From assembly GCA_040005555.1 (NCBI GenBank), contig JBDTYT010000058.1, positions 1-11,209 of the forward strand: a stretch of 11,209 nucleotides of DNA, given 5' to 3'. The position numbers and the translations under genes are program-made. Positions 1-6,825 of this stretch are shown here, piece after piece (positions within the stretch are counted from its first letter, which is position 1; the number at the start of each line of letters is the position of its first letter). The notes under the pieces were generated by a model. That model was given only the letters and a program-made list of their open reading frames with translations, did no database searches and had not been told where the DNA came from. This stretch comes from JBDTYT01 sp040005555. GTDB taxonomy: Bacteria > Actinomycetota > UBA4738 > HRBIN12.

Positions 1-1931
1 CTCGCCCTCCGGTCGCGCTTGGAGAGCGTTTCGTACGCCACCTTCTGCACGAGGGACTGGAGGAACCCGTACTGCCCGCGTTCGGGGGAGCGCGGATCCA
101 TCTGGAGTCCGAGGAGCTCCTTTCGGACGAGCGAGGCGAGCAGCGGCTCCAGCTCTTCCTCGCTCCGGCTCGTGAGCGCCGCAACCCCTGCTCGGGTGAA
201 GGTCTTGCCGAGGACGGAGGCGTCCTGGAGCAGCGTCCGCTCATCCGTCGAGATCCCGTCGAGCCTGGCCGCGATCAGGGACTGGAGCGTCTCGGGAACC
301 GCGAGATCCTCGATCGAACCGGTGGGTTCGAACCGATCGCCCTCTCGCTTCACGAGGCCCCGGTCCAGGAGCATCCGGATGGTTTCGACCGCGTAGAGCG
401 GAACGCCCTCGGCGCGATCCCGGATCCGGTCGCGGAGCTCGGCGGGGAGCCCCGGCACCATCCCGATGAGGAGTTCGTCCATCGCGTCGTTCACGAGCGG
501 CTCGAGCGAGAGGGAGGTCGAGCCGTACCGTCCCGCGCCCCATGTCGGCCGGCGCTCGAGCAGCTCCGGTCGGGCGAGGCTCACGACGAACAACGGATGG
601 TCGCGTGACCACTCGAGCAGGTACTCGATGAAGTCGAGCAGGCTCTCGTCGGCCCACTGCAGGTCCTCGAAGACTAGGACGACCGGCCAGCGATCCGTCA
701 TGCGCTCGAAGAACAAGCGGCAGCCGGCGAACAGGTCCTCGCGTGATGGAGCGGTCCGTTCCTCGAGGCCGAGCAGGTGCGCCAGCCGGGGCTCGACGAA
801 GCGGCGATCTTCCTCGTCGGGAACGAGCTCGGCGATCGTTGCGCGCAGCTTCTGCAGCGCGGTGTCGGCGGCCTCGTCCTCGGCGATGCGGGCGCGCATC
901 CGCACCATCTCGGCGAGGGCCCAGTACGTGACGCCGTCGCCGTAGGGGATGCAACGCCCGCGATGCCACCATGCGGTGTCGACGACGCCGTCGATGTATT
1001 TGAAGAACTCCCAGGACAGGCGCGACTTCCCGATGCCGGCGACGCCGGTCACCGAGAGCAGGTGCGCCTTCTTGTCCTCGGCGGCGGCGTGGAAGAGGTC
1101 CTTCAACAGCCGGAACTCGCGGGTGCGTCCGACGAACGGCGATTCGAGCCCGACCGATCGGAGCTCACCGCCGACCAGGGCGATCACCCGGACCGCCCGG
1201 AACAGCTCGACGGGCTCGGCCTTGCCCTTCAGTTCGTGGGCTCCCGTGTCCTCGAAGACGATCGATGCTTCCGTCGCTCTCCGGGTCGCTTCGGTGACGA
1301 GGACGGTCCCCGGGGCAGCCGCCGTCTGAACCCTGGACGCTGTGTTCACGAGGTCCCCGGCCACCATCCCCTCGCCCTCGGCGCCCAGCGTGACGGCCGC
1401 CTCCCCGATCGCGACTCCCGCGCGGAGCGCGAGCTCGGGTGCATGCACCTCCTCGCCGAGCGCTGCGACGGCGGCGACCAGGTCCAACGCGGCGCGGACC
1501 GCACGCTCGGCGTCGTCCTCCTTCGCGACGGGTGCCCCCCACACCGCCATGACGGCGTCACCGATGAACTTCTCGACCGCCCCCCCGTAGCGCTCGATGA
1601 CTCGCCGGGCGGTGTCGAAGTACCGCGACAACAGCTCGCGGACCTCCTCGGGGTCGCGCGACTCCGATAGGGTGGTGAATCCGACCAGGTCGGCGAACAG
1701 GACGGAGACGAGGCGACGCTCGGCGGCGGCGGGCTCGCGGGCGACCGCCCGCGGCGACGGGGGCGCAGATGTCGCGCCGCCACTCAGGGGCGTCCCGCAC
1801 TCGCCACAGAATCGGTCGTCGGTCTCGTTCGCCGCGCCGCAGTTCGGGCACGCGAGGGCGAGAGCGCTTCCGCAGGCCGAACAGAACTTCCTCCCCGGCC
1901 GGTTCTCGGTGCCGCAACTCGAGCAGATCAT
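1..1931 (-). CDS. Zinc-ribbon / class III nucleotide cyclase / AAA ATPase signalling protein, C-terminus cut by window edge
   Basis: 643 codons are visible with no stop, so the C-terminus lies outside the window. Residues 1-49 hold two zinc ribbons (C3, C6, C17, C20 and C28, C31, C42, C45). A cyclase homology domain follows at about 72-250. Both metal aspartates are present (D81 in FADLVGFT, D125 in KFIGDAVMAVWG), as are a Lys at 121 typical of ATP-using enzymes and the GDLVNTASR segment with the transition-state Asn and Arg. An AAA_16-like ATPase domain comes next, with Walker A GVAGIGKS near residue 295 and Walker B VVLVFEDLQWAD near 415-425, then an ATPase helical region. Family members are usually about 1000 residues or more and often end in TPR-like repeats. 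All cyclase residues checked are intact, so cAMP synthesis is likely; the signal sensed is unknown. No signal peptide or membrane segment is seen, so it should be cytosolic. The ATG at 1931 is chosen because the first zinc ribbon begins at residue 3. It is divergent from folP. Confidence 0.9.
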   Translation of the reverse strand, partial: MICSSCGTENRPGRKFCSACGSALALACPNCGAANETDDRFCGECGTPLSGGATSAPPSPRAVAREPAAAERRLVSVLFADLVGFTTLSESRDPEEVRELLSRYFDTARRVIERYGGAVEKFIGDAVMAVWGAPVAKEDDAERAVRAALDLVAAVAALGEEVHAPELALRAGVAIGEAAVTLGAEGEGMVAGDLVNTASRVQTAAAPGTVLVTEATRRATEASIVFEDTGAHELKGKAEPVELFRAVRVIALVGGELRSVGLESPFVGRTREFRLLKDLFHAAAEDKKAHLLSVTGVAGIGKSRLSWEFFKYIDGVVDTAWWHRGRCIPYGDGVTYWALAEMVRMRARIAEDEAADTALQKLRATIAELVPDEEDRRFVEPRLAHLLGLEERTAPSREDLFAGCRLFFERMTDRWPVVLVFEDLQWADESLLDFIEYLLEWSRDHPLFVVSLARPELLERRPTWGAGRYGSTSLSLEPLVNDAMDELLIGMVPGLPAELRDRIRDRAEGVPLYAVETIRMLLDRGLVKREGDRFEPTGSIEDLAVPETLQSLIAARLDGISTDERTLLQDASVLGKTFTRAGVAALTSRSEEELEPLLASLVRKELLGLQMDPRSPERGQYGFLQSLVQKVAYETLSKRDRRA

Positions 1932-1951
1932 GCGTTTTCCAGTCTTCGCAC
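1928..1951 (-). CDS. Possible 7-codon leaderless leader ORF before the cyclase gene
   Basis: A GTG at 1951 opens a frame of seven codons (V/M-R-R-L-E-N-A). Its TGA overlaps the ATG of the cyclase gene as ATGA. The GTG lies 6 nt after a TACCCT box, the geometry of a leaderless actinobacterial start. If transcription begins at 1951, ribosomes could start on the 5' end, terminate at the cyclase ATG and re-initiate there. The cyclase ATG has only a weak Shine-Dalgarno of its own (GGAAAA, close by). The peptide is too short for homology, and the overlap could be chance. Confidence 0.3.
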   Translation of the reverse strand: MRRLENA

Positions 1952-1957
1952 TCGCTG

Positions 1958-1963
1958 AGGGTA
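1958..1963 (-). promoter_or_regulatory. Candidate -10 box (TACCCT) for the cyclase gene
   Basis: TACCCT read on the minus strand fits the actinobacterial -10 pattern TANNNT. It lies 6 nt before a GTG and 26 nt before the cyclase ATG. No convincing -35 hexamer is seen; many actinobacterial housekeeping promoters lack one. It lies back to back with the folP -10 box, about 40 bp away. Confidence 0.4.
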
Positions 1964-2001
1964 GTCCGAACGCCCCGCTGCTGACGATGACGGGCCGTGG
2001 C

Positions 2002-2007
2002 TACCAT
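2002..2007 (+). promoter_or_regulatory. Candidate -10 box (TACCAT) for leaderless folP transcript
   Basis: TACCAT fits TANNNT and is followed after 7 nt by the ATG at 2015, so the transcript could begin at the start codon. No Shine-Dalgarno sequence lies before any of the three in-frame starts (GTG 1997, ATG 2006, ATG 2015), which supports leaderless translation. The box overlaps the ATG at 2006, so a transcript made from it could not use that start. Confidence 0.5.
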
Positions 2008-2014
2008 GGGCGCC

Positions 2015-2866
2015 ATGGCCGGACCCATCTGGCGGATCGACGATCGCGCGTTCGACTGCTCGGAACGCACCCTCGTCATGGGCATCCTCAATGTCACGCC
2101 CGACTCGTTCAGCGACGGAGGGCGCTTCTTCGACCAGGTCTATGCGGCTCGACACGGCAGCCAGATGGCGGCAGACGGAGTCGACCTGATCGATGTCGGC
2201 GGCGAGTCGACGCGCCCGGGTTCGGATCCGGTCCCCCTCGAGGAGGAGCTCGCCCGGGTCCTGCCGGTGATCGGGCGTCTCATCGACGAGGCGCCCGGAG
2301 TCCCGATCTCGATCGACACCAGCAAGGCCGAGGTTGCGGCGGCGGCGCTCGACGCCGGCGCGAGCATCGTGAACGACGTCTCCGGCGGGCGAGACCGCGA
2401 GATGTTCGACGTCGTGCGTGAACGCCGGGCAGCGATCGTCCTCATGCACATGAAGGGTGAACCGAAGACGATGCAGGAGGCACCGGCCTACGACGACGTC
2501 GTCGCCGAGGTGCGCGGCTACCTCAGCGAGCGCGTCGAAGCAGCCGAATTCGCCGGGATCGAGGCCGAGAGGATCGCGATCGACCCCGGTATCGGGTTCG
2601 GAAAGGAGCTCGAGGACAACCTCGCGCTTATGCACGGTGTCGACGCGCTGTTCGAGCTCGGCCGACCGGTGCTCGTAGGCCCGTCGCGCAAGCGGTTCAT
2701 CGGGACGCTGCTCGGCGATCTGCCGCCCGAGCAGCGGGTCGAGGGAACGGCCGGGGCCGTCGCGTGGCTCGTGACGCGCGGCGCGCACATCGTCCGTGTG
2801 CACGACGTGCGCGAGATGGTGCGGGTCGTGCGCGTCGTGGATGCCATCGCACGAGCGGGCGAGTGA
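2015..2866 (+). CDS. folP: Dihydropteroate synthase
   Basis: Condenses 6-hydroxymethyl-7,8-dihydropterin diphosphate with p-aminobenzoate to give 7,8-dihydropteroate, and is the classic sulfonamide target. The 283-residue TIM-barrel protein has all the family signatures in order: VMGILNVTPDSFSDGG (about 21-36), DVGGESTRPGS, SIDTSKAEVAAAALDAGA with NDVSGG, VLMHMKG, IAIDPGIGFGK, VGPSRKRFIG and the C-terminal GAHIVRVHDV. The start at 2015 is chosen because it follows a -10-like box by 7 nt and no ribosome site serves the in-frame starts at 1997 and 2006; those would add only six or three residues. It is the first gene of a folate cluster, and its TGA overlaps the GTG of the next gene (GTGA). It is usual length with no damaged motif. 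folE is not seen upstream, where many actinobacteria carry it. Confidence 0.96.
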   Translation: MAGPIWRIDDRAFDCSERTLVMGILNVTPDSFSDGGRFFDQVYAARHGSQMAADGVDLIDVGGESTRPGSDPVPLEEELARVLPVIGRLIDEAPGVPISIDTSKAEVAAAALDAGASIVNDVSGGRDREMFDVVRERRAAIVLMHMKGEPKTMQEAPAYDDVVAEVRGYLSERVEAAEFAGIEAERIAIDPGIGFGKELEDNLALMHGVDALFELGRPVLVGPSRKRFIGTLLGDLPPEQRVEGTAGAVAWLVTRGAHIVRVHDVREMVRVVRVVDAIARAGE

Positions 2867-3771
2867 GCGCGTCCGAGCTTCGGCGCGCCCGCGTCTCGGG
2901 CGGCGAGCTCGCGTTCCTCGAGATGGGCGATCCTGACGATCCCTCGGTCCTGCTGCTCCACGGCTTCCCGGGCTCGTCGTACGCGTGGCGGCAGTTCGCG
3001 CCGTTGCTCTCGCCGTGGATGCACGTGATCGCGCCCGACCTCCTCGGGTGCGGGGACTCGGATCAGCCCGTGGACGCGGATCTTTCGGTGCTCGCACAGA
3101 CGGGGTACGTGCGTGAGCTGTTGGGTCATCTGGGGATCGAGCGGTTCGCCGTGGTCGGGCACGCGCATGGCGGCGGCATCGCGCAGCTCCTCGCGCTCGA
3201 TGGCGGCGTCGAGACGATGATCCTGCTCGATCCGATCGCCTTCGACGCCTGGCCGAGCGAGACCTTCGGCGAGTTGCAGCGCAGCGCCCCCGAGGCGCCG
3301 AGCGCATCACTCGTGCGAGCGGTGATCTCGATGGGGTTCGATCTCGGCATGGGACACCGCCCGAGGCTCACCGACGCGGATCTCGACGAGTACTGCCGGC
3401 CGTTCTCGCGCGACGGCGGGCCCGCCGCGTTCGTGCGCTTCCTCCGCGCGATGGACGGAGTGGGCTTGGCCGACTCCGAACCGGCGCTCGGCGATCTGCA
3501 GGTGCCCGCCCTTCTCTTGTGGGGTGAAGACGACCCCTTCATCCCGGTCACCGTGGCCGAGCGGCTGGCCGACGCGCTGCCGATGTCCTCGCTGGCGGTC
3601 CTGCCGGGGTGTTCGCACTTCCTGATGGAAGATGCGCCCGAGACGATCGCGCCGCTCATGTTCGAATATCTGCGAGCGGTGTACCTGCGCGCCGGCCACG
3701 TACACGAGGAGGCCGGCCCCATCACGATCGAGCTCGGGCGGCGCCCGCCCGGTGAGGAGGTCGGCACATGA
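2863..3771 (+). CDS. Alpha/beta hydrolase-fold protein lacking the usual nucleophile
   Basis: 302 residues with the alpha/beta hydrolase fold. LLLHGFPGSSYAWR (about 30-43) supplies the HG oxyanion-hole region and APDLLGCGDSD (57-67) is the usual following segment. The nucleophile elbow is G-H-A-H-G-G at 99-104, where families normally have Ser or Asp at the third position. The codon at 3163-3165 is GCG, so residue 101 is Ala. The other triad positions look present: Asp in GEDDP (about 224) and His252 in GCSHF. The overall look resembles haloalkane dehalogenase and epoxide hydrolase relatives, whose elbow is often GHDxGG. Without a nucleophile it may be a pseudoenzyme, a binding protein or an enzyme of different chemistry; the substrate is unknown. 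The GTG start overlaps the folP stop and the stop overlaps the folB ATG (ATGA), so it is translationally coupled on both sides and probably expressed with the folate enzymes. Confidence 0.88.
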   Translation: MSASELRRARVSGGELAFLEMGDPDDPSVLLLHGFPGSSYAWRQFAPLLSPWMHVIAPDLLGCGDSDQPVDADLSVLAQTGYVRELLGHLGIERFAVVGHAHGGGIAQLLALDGGVETMILLDPIAFDAWPSETFGELQRSAPEAPSASLVRAVISMGFDLGMGHRPRLTDADLDEYCRPFSRDGGPAAFVRFLRAMDGVGLADSEPALGDLQVPALLLWGEDDPFIPVTVAERLADALPMSSLAVLPGCSHFLMEDAPETIAPLMFEYLRAVYLRAGHVHEEAGPITIELGRRPPGEEVGT

Positions 3772-4124
3772 GCACGACGCGGCTGTTCCTGACGGGTATC
3801 GGCGCTCGAGGACGCCTGGGCGCGAACCCGGGCGAGCAGGACGTGCCCCAAGACGTCGTCGTGGACCTCGACGTCGAGGTGCAGGTCGGCGCCGACTCGC
3901 TCGCCGCGACCGCCGACTACCGATCGTTGATCCGCGCGGCCCGTGGGGTGGTGGCCGAGGGCTCATTCGACCTCCTCGAGTCGCTGGCGGCCGCGGTGGC
4001 CCGAGCGGTCGCCTCGGGACCGGGCGTCGTGCGGGCGACGGCGATCGTGCACAAGCCGGCCGCGGCTCGCTCGAACGACGTCCAAGGCGTGGCCGCGGCG
4101 TTCACCGCCGACGGGGCAGACTGA
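3768..4124 (+). CDS. folB: Dihydroneopterin aldolase
   Basis: Converts 7,8-dihydroneopterin to 6-hydroxymethyl-7,8-dihydropterin and glycolaldehyde, the step before FolK. The protein is 118 residues, the normal size of this small family, which forms ring-shaped tetramers or octamers. Visible family features are the N-terminal IGARGRLGANPGEQ segment with the conserved Glu, the VVVDLDVEV strand, the DYRSLI segment with the conserved Tyr, SFDLLESLA (family form F-x-L-[IL]-E-x-L-A) and the C-terminal VHKPAA with the catalytic Lys. The ATG is fixed by its 4-bp overlap with the stop of the hydrolase gene and by the N-terminal strand beginning at once. folK follows 11 nt later. Known from the family: many FolB proteins also epimerise dihydroneopterin; the sequence cannot tell whether this one does. 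Confidence 0.93.
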   Translation: MSTTRLFLTGIGARGRLGANPGEQDVPQDVVVDLDVEVQVGADSLAATADYRSLIRAARGVVAEGSFDLLESLAAAVARAVASGPGVVRATAIVHKPAAARSNDVQGVAAAFTADGAD

Positions 4125-4135
4125 CGAGCCTTACG

Positions 4136-4642
4136 GTGGCCGTCACCGCCTACCTTGGGCTCGGCGCGAACCTCGGTGACCGGCTCGGCAATCTGCAACG
4201 TGCCGTGGATCTGCTCGGGGCGCAACCCGGTCTGACCGTCGTGCGCAGCTCGCGCGTGTACGAGACCGATCCGGTCGGGGGGCCCCCTCAGCCGCCCTTC
4301 CTGAACGCCGTCCTCGAGATCGCGACGGAGCTCAGCCCGCACGAGCTGCTCTCGATCTGCGGAGGGATCGAGAACTCGATGGGTCGGGTCCGAGTGGTGC
4401 ACTGGGGTCCGCGACCGATCGACATCGACATCCTGACGTACGACGAGCGGACGATCGACGAGGTCGATCTCCACGTGCCCCACCCTCGCATGCATGAGCG
4501 CGGGTTCGTCTTGGCGCCGCTCGGCGAGCTCGCCGAGGATCCACCGCTGCCCGGCGGGCGCCACCTCGCCGACCTCCGTCTCGCCCCCGGTGTCCTCGAG
4601 GGCGTTCGGCCGTTCGCTCCCCCGCTGTCGGCACCCTCGTGA
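4136..4642 (+). CDS. folK: 2-amino-4-hydroxy-6-hydroxymethyldihydropteridine diphosphokinase
   Basis: Transfers diphosphate from ATP to 6-hydroxymethyl-7,8-dihydropterin, making the substrate of FolP. The 168-residue protein has the family hallmarks: AYLGLGANLGDRLGNL at the N-terminus, SRVYETDPVGG, PPFLNAVLEI, the signature region GRVRVVHWGPRPIDIDIL with its metal-binding D-x-D, and VPHPRMHERGFVLAPL. The GTG at 4136 is chosen because it puts the first conserved strand at residues 5-7 and lies 11 nt after the folB stop. No ATG is available and no good Shine-Dalgarno is visible, so coupling to folB translation is likely. The stop overlaps the GTG of the next gene (GTGA). The enzyme looks complete and functional. 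It completes a folP-folB-folK set, giving three steps of one pathway from one transcript. Confidence 0.95.
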   Translation: MAVTAYLGLGANLGDRLGNLQRAVDLLGAQPGLTVVRSSRVYETDPVGGPPQPPFLNAVLEIATELSPHELLSICGGIENSMGRVRVVHWGPRPIDIDILTYDERTIDEVDLHVPHPRMHERGFVLAPLGELAEDPPLPGGRHLADLRLAPGVLEGVRPFAPPLSAPS

Positions 4643-5946
4643 GCGAGGTCACGTGCTTCCGGTGCGATTGGGTAGGGTCGACGCGCGCACGCGCGTGCCC
4701 GAGGTGCGGCACGCTGCTGCACCGCTCCGAGTCCGATGCTCCGCGCCGCCCGGAGCTGAGCGCACCCGCCCGCCCCGAGCCGACGGAGCCGGGGGGTGAC
4801 CAACGCGCCCACACGGGACGCACCGCTCCGTGGCGTGTCCTCGCGGGCATGGCGACGGTCGGCATCGTCCTCGCCGTGGCCTCAACGACGCTCCACGGGC
4901 CGAGACCGAGGTCGAGCTCCGCTTCGGAGTCATCCTCGTCACCGCAGCCTCGATCCGCCCAGGGCCACGGATCCCTCGTCTACACCACGAAGATCGATCC
5001 GAGCCGCGCGCCCCAGGTGTTGTGGCGCTTGGATCTAGCAACCGATCGGAGTTCGGAAGGACCCCAGATCGCGCCGGCCCTCGATCTCGTCGATGCGACC
5101 GGGGTCCGGCAGGGCTGGTTGGGGCTCACGGCGGCGGTGCACGGGCGACAAACTGCTTTCCTGCTTCACGGAACATCTCCGTTCATCGAGCCGAGGCCGA
5201 TCGATTCGGGAGACCTGGTGGCATGGGGACCCGGCGGGTCCTCGATCGCGGTCTCGTCGCACCGCCGGACGCGTGCGAACGCTTGCCGGTCCGAACGGAT
5301 CGACGTCACCAACGTCAACACCTGGGTCACGCAGAACGTGCTCGATGAGCCGAACGGATGCGGCCATCTCGTCTCGCTCGGTCGCTCCGGAGCCTCGACG
5401 TACTACACGCGGTCGGAGACCGGAGACGTGGGTATCTACTTCACCGGCGTGGTGGGCGTGCCGCACCTCGTGCTGGATGCGTACGGCATGCTGTCCGTCT
5501 CGCCTACGTCGGACTTCCTCGTCGTCCCGGCGGGCGGCACCTCGACGGGCGGCACACCGTTCGGGTCGCCGGACGGGACGTCGAGCGGCGCGGTGCTCTT
5601 TTGGCGAGGGCACGGCGGCCCTGTGCAGCTCGGGGACGCGAAGGACGACCTGATCGTCGAGCGGGTCCTGGCGTGGTCGCCGGACGGGGCGCAGGCGGCG
5701 GTGCTCGGATCTCTGGGCGCGCGTGATGGCGTGTTCGTGCTCGATGCGGGCCCCGGGGGTGAGCGTCGAGCGCCCACCTTCGTCGTCTCCGGCGGGGTGG
5801 ATCTCGGCGCGACCTTCGACGACGAAGGGGAGCTGTACGTCGTGATCGGCGGCCACCTGTTCTCGTACCTCGACGGCGTGCTGTCCGACGTGCCCCTGCC
5901 CGAGGGCTCGCCCGCGCCGAGCGCCCCGATCGTCTGGATGCCCTAG
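4639..5946 (+). CDS. Zinc-ribbon, single-pass membrane protein with beta-propeller-like outer domain, unknown function
   Basis: I do not recognise this 435-residue protein. Residues 6-23 form a zinc ribbon (C6-x2-C9 ... C20-x2-C23). A Pro/Arg-rich stretch follows to about 65, then one hydrophobic segment at about 66-85 (VLAGMATVGIVLAVASTTL) and a Ser-rich linker (about 92-108). The remaining 320 or so residues look like a TolB/WD40-type beta-propeller: recurring units such as AWGPGGSSIAVSS, SVSPTSDFLVVP and AWSPDGAQAAVLG are spaced through it. Two Cys near residues 216 and 240 could form a disulfide outside the cell. The inferred topology is ribbon inside, propeller outside, which suggests a sensor or scaffold. 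The GTG overlaps the folK stop, so it is expressed with folate genes. In many actinobacteria a small membrane protein sits after folK, but this one has a different build. The propeller call is by repeat pattern only. Confidence 0.8.
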   Translation: MSEVTCFRCDWVGSTRARACPRCGTLLHRSESDAPRRPELSAPARPEPTEPGGDQRAHTGRTAPWRVLAGMATVGIVLAVASTTLHGPRPRSSSASESSSSPQPRSAQGHGSLVYTTKIDPSRAPQVLWRLDLATDRSSEGPQIAPALDLVDATGVRQGWLGLTAAVHGRQTAFLLHGTSPFIEPRPIDSGDLVAWGPGGSSIAVSSHRRTRANACRSERIDVTNVNTWVTQNVLDEPNGCGHLVSLGRSGASTYYTRSETGDVGIYFTGVVGVPHLVLDAYGMLSVSPTSDFLVVPAGGTSTGGTPFGSPDGTSSGAVLFWRGHGGPVQLGDAKDDLIVERVLAWSPDGAQAAVLGSLGARDGVFVLDAGPGGERRAPTFVVSGGVDLGATFDDEGELYVVIGGHLFSYLDGVLSDVPLPEGSPAPSAPIVWMP

Positions 5947-5949
5947 CGG

Positions 5950-5955
5950 GATACT
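5950..5955 (+). promoter_or_regulatory. Candidate -10 box (GATACT) for leaderless start of the DUF2520-panC-coaX-lysS unit
   Basis: GATACT differs from TATACT only in the first base and keeps the key second A and last T. It lies 6 nt before the ATG at 5962, the same spacing as at two other candidate sites in this window. There is no Shine-Dalgarno sequence before that ATG: the 15-nt gap after the preceding stop holds only this box and a G-rich spacer. No clear -35 is seen. Confidence 0.45.
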
Positions 5956-5961
5956 CGGGGC

Positions 5962-6825
5962 ATGGACATCGCGGTGGTGGGAGCGGGTCGCGTCGGCACG
6001 GCGCTCGCGATCTTGCTGCGCGATGGCGGTCACCGGATCGTGGCCGTCGCGGGTGGCTCGGGAACCCCGGATCGCGCGGCGCGATACTTGCCGGGCGTCC
6101 CCGTGCGAGATGCCGCCGGCGCCGCTCGAGACGCAGGGGTCGTGTTGATCGGCACGCCCGACGCTCAGATCGCTCCCGCGTGCGAGTCGATGTCGAGGGC
6201 GGGAGCGCTCGGCGAGGGGCAGACGGTCGCCCACCTGTCCGGCGCCACCGGGCTCGACGCGCTGGCGTCCGCTCGCTCCGCGGGAGCGGAGACGCTCTGC
6301 GTCCATCCGCTCCAAACATGCCCGGACGTGGAGAGCGGCCTGCGCCGCATCCCCGGCAGCGTCTTCGCGATCACCGCGGCATCTGATGACGCGTGCACGC
6401 TCGGTGAGCAGCTAGCGCGCGACGCAGGCGGCAGGCCGTTCCGTCTGGCCGATGACGCGAAGCCCATCTATCACGCAGCAGCGGTCTTCGCCTCGAACTA
6501 CCTCATCGCGATCACCGCGCTCGCCGAGGAGCTGGAGCGATCGGCTGATGTGCCCGATCCCCTCGGCGCGCTGATGCCGCTCCAACGCGCCACGCTCGAC
6601 AACGTCGCGATGCTCGGACCCGGCTCGGCGCTCACGGGTCCCGCGCTCCGCGGCGACGCGGGAACCGTCGAGCGCAACCTCGCGGCGCTCGCGAAACACG
6701 CCCCGCACGCGATCGCGTCGTACGTCGCGCTCGCGGACCTCACCTTGGACCTGGCCCAGCGCGGCGGCCGGATCTCGCCGGACACGCGCGCCGACGTCGA
6801 CGAGGTGCTCGATCGGTGGAGGTGA
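5962..6825 (+). CDS. Rossmann-fold / DUF2520 oxidoreductase, possible ketopantoate reductase
   Basis: 287 residues. The N-terminus IAVVGAGRVGTALA (3-16) is a GxGxxG dinucleotide-binding motif, probably for NAD(P)H. The C-terminal half matches the helical DUF2520 domain: HPLQT at 115-119, and a conserved helix KPIYHAAAVFASNYL at 167-181 carrying Lys, His and Asn of the kind used by related dehydrogenases. Genes of this family often lie directly before panC in actinobacteria. That makes reduction of ketopantoate to pantoate, the step supplying PanC, a reasonable guess; it is not shown by the sequence. The protein is not of the classical PanE type by its motifs. The ATG at 5962 is chosen because the GxGxxG motif starts at once and a -10 box precedes it by 6 nt. 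Its last 10 nt overlap panC. Confidence 0.87.
   Translation: MDIAVVGAGRVGTALAILLRDGGHRIVAVAGGSGTPDRAARYLPGVPVRDAAGAARDAGVVLIGTPDAQIAPACESMSRAGALGEGQTVAHLSGATGLDALASARSAGAETLCVHPLQTCPDVESGLRRIPGSVFAITAASDDACTLGEQLARDAGGRPFRLADDAKPIYHAAAVFASNYLIAITALAEELERSADVPDPLGALMPLQRATLDNVAMLGPGSALTGPALRGDAGTVERNLAALAKHAPHAIASYVALADLTLDLAQRGGRISPDTRADVDEVLDRWR

Noticed and set aside
1928..3310. Long minus-strand open frame of 460 codons across folP and the hydrolase gene
   Set aside because: It is antisense to two well-supported genes, is Arg-rich and repetitive as shadow frames in GC-rich DNA are, and shows no domain. Only its last seven codons are of interest, as a possible leader ORF.
5035..6315. Minus-strand open frame of 426 codons opposite the zinc-ribbon/propeller gene
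   Set aside because: Composition is Arg/His-rich with no motif, and the plus strand carries recognisable protein features and coupled starts.
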